This document shows, piece by piece, positions 38,341 through 44,668 of a stretch of 64,000 nucleotides of DNA. The translations under genes and the position numbers were made by a program. The DNA lies in contig NZ_AUNB01000001.1 in the NCBI RefSeq assembly GCF_000714545.1, positions 186,001 to 250,000 of the forward strand, read 5' to 3'. The notes beneath the pieces are model-generated. The model searched no databases. It was not told the origin of the DNA and worked only from the letters and a program-made list of their open reading frames with translations. Each line of letters begins with the position of its first letter. Position 1 is the stretch's first letter. The stretch is from Thioclava indica. Its GTDB lineage: Bacteria > Pseudomonadota > Alphaproteobacteria > Rhodobacterales > Rhodobacteraceae.

Positions 38341-39216
38341 ATGAAAGTCGTTTTCCACTTGGGTGCTCATTCGACCGATGAAGACCAGCTCGTGCGGATT
38401 TTAGCGCTAAATTCCAAAGCGTTGGACGAATATAAAATCGCCGTTCCGCAGCCGAAAAAATATCGCATGGTGCTGCGCGACGCTTTGGTGTCGCTGCATG
38501 GTGAGCCCGCGCCACTACAGGTGCAAGACGCGATCATCGAAGCGTGCTCGGATCAAACCGATCTGAACCGGTTGATTTTCAGTCACGAGTTTTTCCTGTG
38601 CATTCCCGAACGCGTCATTACCGAACACGGCTTTTACACGCGTGCGGCCAGCAAACTCGGGCCGCTGGCAAACCTGTTTCCCGACAATGAAACCGAATTT
38701 CATATGGCCCTGATCAACCCCGCGACGTTGATAGTTCAACTGGCCAAGCGCCTGCCAAAACGCAGCTATGAGCAGTTGATGGCCGGGCTTGATCCGCGCG
38801 ATTTGCGCTGGGAAACCGTTATACGCGATATGCGCGATGCAGCGCAGGGGCGGCGTTTCGTGATCTGGTGCAACGAGGATGTGCCGCTGATTTGGCCCGA
38901 AGTGCTGCGTTCGGTCTCGGGCATTCCCGCCGAGCGAGGCCTGAAGGGCGATATGCATTATCTCGATCAGATCATGCAGCCTGAGGGGCGCTCACGGCTG
39001 CGCTCTTATCTCAAGAGCCATCCGGTGAAATCGGCGGTGCAACGTAATAAAATCTCTGCCGCGTTCCTGGCCAAATACGCCAAGCCCGAAGAGATCGAGC
39101 TGGACGCCCCGCTGCCGGGCTGGACGGAGGAACTGGTTGCGGAAATCACCGCGCAATACGACGCCGATGTGGCCTCGATCGCGCGGCTGCCGGGGGTCGA
39201 ATTCATCGCCCCCTAG
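38341..39216 (+). CDS. Hypothetical protein distantly like sulfotransferase-fold proteins
   Basis: A 291-residue soluble protein. It opens MKVVFHLGAHSTDEDQLVRIL, which recalls roseobacter sulfotransferase-like proteins that begin FHLGAHKT followed by a P-loop. Here the Lys and following Thr residues of the phosphate loop are replaced (HSTDEDQ), so cofactor binding is doubtful. Later parts (FSHEFFLCIPERVI, WCNEDVPLIWPEVLRSVSGI, HYLDQIMQPEGRSRLRSYL) fit a conserved but uncharacterised family. GAGGTCGAG precedes ATG 38341. No function is proposed. Confidence 0.7.
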   Translation: MKVVFHLGAHSTDEDQLVRILALNSKALDEYKIAVPQPKKYRMVLRDALVSLHGEPAPLQVQDAIIEACSDQTDLNRLIFSHEFFLCIPERVITEHGFYTRAASKLGPLANLFPDNETEFHMALINPATLIVQLAKRLPKRSYEQLMAGLDPRDLRWETVIRDMRDAAQGRRFVIWCNEDVPLIWPEVLRSVSGIPAERGLKGDMHYLDQIMQPEGRSRLRSYLKSHPVKSAVQRNKISAAFLAKYAKPEEIELDAPLPGWTEELVAEITAQYDADVASIARLPGVEFIAP

Positions 39217-39230
39217 AACCGGGGCGGGTC

Positions 39231-39482
39231 TTACGACATGCCCAGCGCGGATTTGTATAGATCAAGGATGGCCTCTTCCTCGGCCAGATCGTCCTTGTCA
39301 CGCTTGCGCATCGCGACGATCTTTTTCAGCACTTTGGTGTCGTATCCGCGCGCTTTGGCTTCGGACATGATATCTTTTTGCTGCTCGGTAATGTCTTTTT
39401 TCTCGGCCTCGAGGCTTTCGAATTGTTCGACGAATTGACGCAGCTCGTCGGCGGCGACGTTATAGGCGGCATCGCTGGGCAT
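39231..39482 (-). CDS. gapR: Nucleoid-associated protein GapR (DUF2312)
   Basis: An 83-residue all-helical protein matching DUF2312/GapR throughout (ELRQFVEQFESLEAEKKDI, GYDTKVLKKIVAMRKRD, YKSALG end). GapR binds AT-rich, overtwisted DNA ahead of polymerases and stimulates gyrase/topoisomerase IV in Caulobacter. Length is normal. AGGAGAG precedes the ATG. It is convergent with the upstream hypothetical gene, 14 bases between stops. Confidence 0.93.
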   Translation of the reverse strand: MPSDAAYNVAADELRQFVEQFESLEAEKKDITEQQKDIMSEAKARGYDTKVLKKIVAMRKRDKDDLAEEEAILDLYKSALGMS

Positions 39483-39627
39483 GGCTCTCTCCTGCTCTGA
39501 TCGAGGCCCTGACTAGCCCGCCGCGTGCGCCGCATCAAGAGGCACGACGCGCGTTTTGCTTGCCTCATGCGCGCAGAGCCGCTAGGGCAAGGCGCGCGCC
39601 GAAAGCGCGGCGCTGACGGAGGGTGGC

Positions 39628-39843
39628 ATGGAATATCTGATCTGGGCAGGAGCTGCGGTTTCGGTCGTGGGGCTGGTGGGCATTTTGTGGTGCATCATTT
39701 CAGTCGCCCAAGCCAAACGCGCCGGGCTGGAAGATGCCGCCTTGCGCGCGCGCCTGCAGCGCGTTGTCGTGATCAATATGGCCGCCTTGTTCGTGTCGGT
39801 GATTGGCCTGATGATGGTTGTTGTCGGAATTTTTCTGAGCTGA
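39628..39843 (+). CDS. Small two-helix membrane protein
   Basis: A 71-residue protein with two membrane helices (about 3-25 and 48-70) joined by a charged loop (QAKRAGLEDAALRARLQR). GGAGGG lies 4 bases before the ATG. It resembles small conserved inner-membrane proteins of Rhodobacterales, but I cannot name a family. It is convergent with the FadJ-like gene. Confidence 0.7.
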   Translation: MEYLIWAGAAVSVVGLVGILWCIISVAQAKRAGLEDAALRARLQRVVVINMAALFVSVIGLMMVVVGIFLS

Positions 39844-39851
39844 GTTTCGGG

Positions 39852-41795
39852 TCAATGCCCGTCGAGATCAGCGAAATGCTTGCCGTTGCGGATCAGCACA
39901 TCCCACAGCGTGACCGGAGCATTGGCACCCTCTTCGTGCAATGAACGCAGGCGCTTACGGGTCGTAATTAATCCTGCCTGATCGGCGGCGAACATCACCC
40001 CGCCAAGGTTTTTGGGCAGCCCCAACGCAAAGATCGCAGCCAGATCAATATCGCTTGCGCGATGCGCCTGCGCATGTTGCAGCAACCACGCCCCGCTATT
40101 GGCCATCTCCGCCAGAACGCGCGCCAGAATATCCGCGTCCGAAAGCCTGCGCGTCACCCCTCCGGCCTCAATGCGCAGCGTGTCCAGCCAATCGGGAGCG
40201 CCCCCATCGCTGGCGTAAAGTTGCAGGTCGGCATCCTCCATCGCCACAAGCAACAGATCGGGCGCAAGCCCCGCCTTGGCACGCGCCCCGTTCAGTGTTT
40301 TCGCCCCGATCGCATCAATCAGTCGCAGCGGGGAGCGCGCAAACCCCGCCGTCGCCAAGCTGCGATCCACCTGATCGCGCGACGCCCCCGCCAGCAGCGC
40401 GCGCCCGCAGGCTGCGATCAAACTCAGGCGCAAATGCGCGACAATGCCCGCCGCCCCCGGACCGCCCAAAATCACCTGCGCGCCGCCTTGGCGCAGCACC
40501 ATCGCCAAATCATCCAGCGTGGCGCGCGCACAGCCCGGCCCCGCGACCAGTTCGACGACCCCGCCCTCCCGCGTCAGCGCGATGCCAGTTTCGGGTGGAT
40601 CAAGGTGATCGGGGCTTTCAAACACGCAAAGATCGGCCACGGGCAGGCCCGTCACGCCAGATCGAGCGATCAGCAACGCGCAATCGCCAAGGCCCGACGG
40701 GTCTGTTGCCGCCCCCAAACGCGCCCAATCCGCCTCGCGCTGATCAGGGTCCAGCGTGCCGTTTTGCACCGCGATTTCCTGCGCGCGCGCGATGGTCGAA
40801 AACGCCGTCTGAATTTGCTTGGCGTCGCTCGCGCCGAAAACCACCTCATGACCCGCCGCCAGCAGCGCGCCCGCGAACCCTGCAGGCTGGTCCCAAAGCC
40901 CGATCCGCCGCGTCGGGGCTGGCCCCGCATCGCTGGGCGGGCCGGGCAAATCGCGTGCCGCAATCTCGCTCGCGCGCGCATGGCGCAGGGCCTTGGCAAG
41001 TGGCGTCGCGCTCAGATCGTCATAGGCGACAGCCTCGAAATCAAGCGCCTCTTCGCGCGGCAGCAACACCGCCGCCTCAACCACTTCGCAGGCGCGTTGT
41101 CCGACCTCGGCAAGCGGCCCTTGGCTCAGCTCGGCTTTTGGCCCGGCGAGCGCTGCAAGATATGTGGCGGGATCGGCCAATGCGCTATCGGGCATCGCTC
41201 CGCCCTCGGCGATCAGGGCATCCAGCGCGGCGATCACCTGCGCGGGGGCGACCTCGGGCAAGACGATATCGCACAGGCCCAAAGCCAGCGCGCGCTCGGC
41301 CTCAATCCTGCCCGGCGGCGCGATCAGATGCAGCGCCGCAGCCCCGCCCGCGCGCCGCGCAAGGCGCACAAAACCACCCGCTGCGGGCAAGGTGCCAAGG
41401 CTGAATTCGGGCGCGCAGAAACAGGTATCCTCGGTCGCGATGCGCAAGGACGCCGCCTGTGAAATGGCCAAGGCACCGCCCTGAATACGCCCCGAGAGCG
41501 AAACCAAAACGGGCACCCGCGCGCCCGCCAGCGCGCCACACAGCGCCCCCAGATCAGGGGCGCTCGGATCATGGGCGTAATCCGAGAGCGGATCGGGCGC
41601 GCAAGGCCACCCCGCAGCACCGCCTTTCAACACAATCGCGCGCACGGAGCGATCGCTCAACGCCAACTCCAAAGCGTTGTGCAAAGCCACACGCAAATCG
41701 GGCTCAAACCCGGCCACAGCACCCTGATCATTCAGCGCCGCCAAAGTGATCCAAGCCAGCCCGTCCTGCTGTGCGATTTTCACACGTCTCGCCAT
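39852..41795 (-). CDS. Degenerate FadJ/FadB-like enoyl-CoA hydratase-hydroxyacyl-CoA dehydrogenase
   Basis: A 647-residue protein with the domain order of FadJ: an N-terminal crotonase fold (about 1-190), a Rossmann-like part (about 285-400) and C-terminal hydroxyacyl-CoA dehydrogenase domains. Several key residues differ. The GGGLELALA segment reads GGALAISQA, so the first catalytic Glu is lost, although APEFSLGTLP keeps the second. The NAD-binding Gly-x-Gly-x-x-Gly is replaced by LWDQPAGFAG. The HFFNP block is absent. Both half-reactions are therefore doubtful. The reading frame is intact with neighbour-like codon use, so it is not a simple pseudogene. A divergent acyl-CoA role is possible. 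Confidence 0.8.
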   Translation of the reverse strand: MARRVKIAQQDGLAWITLAALNDQGAVAGFEPDLRVALHNALELALSDRSVRAIVLKGGAAGWPCAPDPLSDYAHDPSAPDLGALCGALAGARVPVLVSLSGRIQGGALAISQAASLRIATEDTCFCAPEFSLGTLPAAGGFVRLARRAGGAAALHLIAPPGRIEAERALALGLCDIVLPEVAPAQVIAALDALIAEGGAMPDSALADPATYLAALAGPKAELSQGPLAEVGQRACEVVEAAVLLPREEALDFEAVAYDDLSATPLAKALRHARASEIAARDLPGPPSDAGPAPTRRIGLWDQPAGFAGALLAAGHEVVFGASDAKQIQTAFSTIARAQEIAVQNGTLDPDQREADWARLGAATDPSGLGDCALLIARSGVTGLPVADLCVFESPDHLDPPETGIALTREGGVVELVAGPGCARATLDDLAMVLRQGGAQVILGGPGAAGIVAHLRLSLIAACGRALLAGASRDQVDRSLATAGFARSPLRLIDAIGAKTLNGARAKAGLAPDLLLVAMEDADLQLYASDGGAPDWLDTLRIEAGGVTRRLSDADILARVLAEMANSGAWLLQHAQAHRASDIDLAAIFALGLPKNLGGVMFAADQAGLITTRKRLRSLHEEGANAPVTLWDVLIRNGKHFADLDGH

Positions 41796-41871
41796 CGCTC
41801 CATTCGCCCCATAAACCCGCCATCACGTGTGAGTTTACGGCCAACGCGCTGCAAAACAATGGCAAATTACG

Positions 41872-41900
41872 CCCTGCGCAAGTTCTAGCCATGCGCAGGG
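41872..41900 (-). terminator. Stable hairpin between dksA-like gene and FadJ-like gene
   Basis: A perfect 9-bp stem, CCCTGCGCA / TGCGCAGGG, with an 11-base loop lies 16 bp after the dksA-like stop. The T-run after it is weak, so it may be an attenuator or RNA-stability element and not a full terminator. Confidence 0.45.
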
Positions 41901-41915
41901 AGGCTCAGGGCGGCC

Positions 41916-42254
41916 TTAACGCGCCGCCTTTTTTGCCCCCGGTGCGTGCAAGCGACAAAACGGCGTCGCGGGCAACAGGTCCAGACGCGCCTCGTCTATG
42001 CGCTCTCCGCAGGTGACGCAAAAGCCGTACTCGCCCGCATCAAGGCGCTGCAAAGCCGCCTCAATCATGCGCAATTCCTGACGCGCGGCCATGTCCAACT
42101 CGTCCAGAACCTCGTCATCTTCCTGCTTGCTGGCCGCATCTTCCCAGTCCTGCTCGACATGGCTGTCGAGTTCAGCGTCGATCTCTTCGATCCGCTCGAG
42201 TAAATGCGCTTTGCGCGCCTCAATCTCGGTCCGGCGCGTTTCATCACTTTTCAT
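41916..42254 (-). CDS. DksA/TraR-type zinc-finger protein with a C3H finger
   Basis: A 112-residue protein with an N-terminal coiled coil (about 5-75, acidic: EDAASKQEDDEVLDELD) and a C-terminal finger YGFCVTCGERIDEARLDLLPATPFCRLH. DksA-type proteins bind the RNA polymerase secondary channel and adjust transcription with ppGpp. Here the fourth zinc cysteine is His (codon CAC), giving Cys3His. GGAGGA precedes the ATG. It is divergent from the YeeE/YedE pair. It is shorter than canonical DksA (about 150), so an accessory member is likely. Confidence 0.85.
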   Translation of the reverse strand: MKSDETRRTEIEARKAHLLERIEEIDAELDSHVEQDWEDAASKQEDDEVLDELDMAARQELRMIEAALQRLDAGEYGFCVTCGERIDEARLDLLPATPFCRLHAPGAKKAAR

Positions 42255-42304
42255 GGGCTATCCTCCGTTTACCCGATTACAGCATTGCGCGGCACTACGC
42301 TCAA

Positions 42305-42339
42305 TGATGCATATCAACATATCAAAATACTTGCGTATG
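42305..42339. promoter_or_regulatory. AT-rich operator-like region upstream of the split YeeE/YedE transporter
   Basis: Three short inverted repeats are packed here: TGAT-gcat-ATCA (42305-42316), ATAT-caac-ATAT (42311-42322) and ATAC-ttgc-GTAT (42327-42338). CATAT occurs twice (42310 and 42318). CATAT half-sites also form the inverted repeats in the soxW-soxX and soxS-soxV gaps. An ArsR-type sulfur regulator such as SoxR/BigR is a plausible binder. The match is by eye. Confidence 0.5.
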
Positions 42340-42446
42340 ATTGCAGGCGCACCCTAACATAGCATGGTCGGCAGGTTTGGGAGGGCCTGCAGGCATTGAA
42401 GGACCATAACGTCATTCATTTTAGCACAACGCACGAGGGAGATCTC

Positions 42447-42872
42447 ATGCATCAGGATTGGATTTGGGGGCTCGTCGGCGGTCTTATGATCGGCGCGGCG
42501 GCCGGAGTATTTCTTTTGATCAACGGCCGCATCATGGGCGCAAGCGGCATCATTGGCGGCCTGATTGACGGCTCCGGACGCGATTCCGTGTCCGAACGCG
42601 TGGCCTTTCTGGGCGGGTTGATTGCGGTGCCACCTCTGTTGGTGCCTCTTTACAGCAACGTCGATACCCATATCACCCAAAAAATCTGGGTTTTGGTTCT
42701 GGCGGGACTGTTGGTGGGGGCCGGTACGCGGATTGCCAATGGCTGCACCTCGGGGCATGGCGTCTGCGGCATCTCGCGCCTTTCGTTGCGCGGCATCGTG
42801 GCGACCGTTTTTTATCTGCTGGGTGGCGCGCTGTCGCTGGTGGTCTTCCGCCATATCCTGGGAGTGATCTGA
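42447..42872 (+). CDS. YeeE/YedE family sulfur-compound transporter, first half (PmpA-like)
   Basis: A 141-residue membrane protein with four helices and the conserved [19 protein letters not shown] block, whose cysteine is the site used by YeeE-type transporters for thiosulfate or related sulfur species. It forms a pair with the next gene, together equalling one full YeeE protein. GAGGGAGATCTC precedes ATG 42447. The stop abuts the next ATG. Such pairs commonly lie with ArsR-controlled sulfide/thiosulfate genes. Confidence 0.85.
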   Translation: MHQDWIWGLVGGLMIGAAAGVFLLINGRIMGASGIIGGLIDGSGRDSVSERVAFLGGLIAVPPLLVPLYSNVDTHITQKIWVLVLAGLLVGAGTRIANGCTSGHGVCGISRLSLRGIVATVFYLLGGALSLVVFRHILGVI

Positions 42873-43381
42873 TGCGCAGCTTTTTCGCATTCCTTTCGGG
42901 CGGGTTGTTCGGTGCGGGCTTGTTGGTTTCGGGCATGGTCGACACCAAGAAAGTTCAGGGCTGGCTGGACATTTTCGGCAATTGGGATCCGACTTTGGCC
43001 TTTGTGATGGGCGGAGCCGTCAGCATGATGGCCGTTGTCTGGATATTTGCCAGAAAACGCGAGAAGTCGTTTCTGGGCTCCCCTATGCCGGGACCGTTTT
43101 CGCAGCTTGTTGATCGCAATCTGGTCGTTGGCTCGTTGCTGTTTGGCGCGGGCTGGGGGCTGGCGGGACTGTGTCCGGGCCCGGCGATGGCTTCTCTCAG
43201 CTTCAACGGCTGGGAGGGCTGGCTGTTTTTGATCGCAATGGGGCTTGGCATGGCGATGGCACCGCGGCTGAAAATTTGGTTGTCGGTCTTTGATCGCGCG
43301 TCGATGGATACGACGCCAAGCGACACCTCCCCTGACGAAAAGCCCGCCTTGGCTCGCGACACCCGCGCGTCCGCTCGCTGA
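42872..43381 (+). CDS. YeeE/YedE family sulfur-compound transporter, second half (PmpB-like)
   Basis: The protein has 169 residues with four helices and the second conserved cysteine block GAGWGLAGLCPGPAMASL. The C-terminal 25 residues are polar. It completes the split transporter begun by the previous gene (one-base overlap). Likely role: inner-membrane uptake of thiosulfate or a reduced sulfur species. It is convergent with the SpoA-domain gene, only 7 bases between stops. Confidence 0.85.
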   Translation: MRSFFAFLSGGLFGAGLLVSGMVDTKKVQGWLDIFGNWDPTLAFVMGGAVSMMAVVWIFARKREKSFLGSPMPGPFSQLVDRNLVVGSLLFGAGWGLAGLCPGPAMASLSFNGWEGWLFLIAMGLGMAMAPRLKIWLSVFDRASMDTTPSDTSPDEKPALARDTRASAR

Positions 43382-43388
43382 GTTTCGC

Positions 43389-44594
43389 TTAGAACCCCGA
43401 TCCGATTTTGAGCGGCGGCAGGTCTTCTGTCGCCGTTTCCGATTCTGGCAACGGCGCAAGCCCGCCCAGATCGGCCAGCGCGTCAGGCGCGTCCAGATCG
43501 CCCAAATTTTCCAATCCGCCATGATCATCGCTTGGGCCATTATCTGCGGGGGTATGCTGCCCCAAACCTGCCGGCGAGGCAGCAGGTAGATCGGGCTCCG
43601 GGAACGGGCTTGCGCCAACCGCCAGATCGTCTTCGGGTGTTTCGCGATCCAGCGTTGCGGGGTCCGCCCCCGTCAAACGCAGCGCGCGGTAGCCCCGGCT
43701 TTGCCCCAGCCGTGCATAAGACAGTTTGCGCCGCCCCTGCGCCTCTAGCGTGATCTGTTCCAGCGAATCGGCGCGCAGGGGCAGTTCCATCCCCGGTTTG
43801 AATTCCAGAACCGCCGATAATGACACCGTCATCCGGTGCAGCACCGCATTCAGCACCGCAGGCGTGCCCATCACGGCGCGTTCGATCTGATCCTCCCAAG
43901 GGGGGGCAAAGGCGGCGGCGAGGGTGGCATGTGTCGCGCCCTCGCCCTCTGCCAGAGCCTCGCTGGGGGCGCGTTTGAGATGCGCGCCGCGCCCCTTTTG
44001 CGGCACCGCCCATAACAGACCGCCCGAGCGTTCGGCCCCCTCGCCCAAGGAAAACTGCACGTTCCAGACGCGAAACGTCACATCTTCAAGCAGCAGGCCA
44101 AGCGGGCGGGGATCATCGAGATGGGAGGCATAGCGAAACCCGCCCGCCCATGAAATCGCATCGTCTTCGATCAACGTGCTCTCAATCGCGCCCAGCAGCG
44201 CGTCAATGAAATCGGCCGCCATGGCAGCATCAATGCGCGTCGCCTTGCGCGGGCCGGACGGGGCTTTGCCAAGCCGCCCCATCGTTTGCATCTCGATCAA
44301 AGCTTGCAGCGTGGCAGGGGGCAAAGCGATCAGACCAAGCGCCTCTGATGGCCCCTCAATCAGCGCCAAAAGTGATAGCGCCTCAAGCGTTTCGGGCAGA
44401 TCGGCAAGGCTGCGACGGCTCTCCTCAATCGAAGTGACCTGTAGCGGCAGCTCCAGCATATCTTGCGCCACCTTGGCCAAGCTGGACGAGATCGCGCGCT
44501 CGGGCGACATAGCAACGCCATCCGCAACGGGACGCCCCGCCTCGGCCTTTTTGCGCAGCACGGATTTGCCCTGCTCTGCTGCCATACCCTCCAT
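43389..44594 (-). CDS. FliM/FliN-type SpoA-domain protein
   Basis: The protein has about 401 residues. The N-terminal and middle parts (about 25-215) look like the FliM core, and a SpoA (FliN-like) segment follows (VSLSAVLEFKPGMELPLRADSLEQITLEAQGR, about 285-320). The C-terminal 80 residues are acidic and low-complexity (NLGDLDAPDALADLGGLAPL). FliM proteins form the flagellar C-ring switch. No other flagellar gene lies in this window and no N-terminal CheY-binding LSQxEID motif is seen, so a role outside the normal motor is possible. Start ATG 44594, with ATG 44585 as alternative. It is read in line with the kinase gene upstream. Confidence 0.75.
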   Translation of the reverse strand: MEGMAAEQGKSVLRKKAEAGRPVADGVAMSPERAISSSLAKVAQDMLELPLQVTSIEESRRSLADLPETLEALSLLALIEGPSEALGLIALPPATLQALIEMQTMGRLGKAPSGPRKATRIDAAMAADFIDALLGAIESTLIEDDAISWAGGFRYASHLDDPRPLGLLLEDVTFRVWNVQFSLGEGAERSGGLLWAVPQKGRGAHLKRAPSEALAEGEGATHATLAAAFAPPWEDQIERAVMGTPAVLNAVLHRMTVSLSAVLEFKPGMELPLRADSLEQITLEAQGRRKLSYARLGQSRGYRALRLTGADPATLDRETPEDDLAVGASPFPEPDLPAASPAGLGQHTPADNGPSDDHGGLENLGDLDAPDALADLGGLAPLPESETATEDLPPLKIGSGF

Positions 44595-44668
44595 CCGCGT
44601 CAAAAACTGCAAGAATCTTTCACGGACACTCGCAGATCAAGGTTTACAAATGATTTAGAACTCAGGGG

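Noticed and set aside
41909-41934. Plus-strand terminator GGCGGC...GCCGCC followed by TTTTTT
   Set aside because: It overlaps the 3' end of the leftward dksA-like gene (the T-run is its AAA Lys codons), and no rightward gene ends here.
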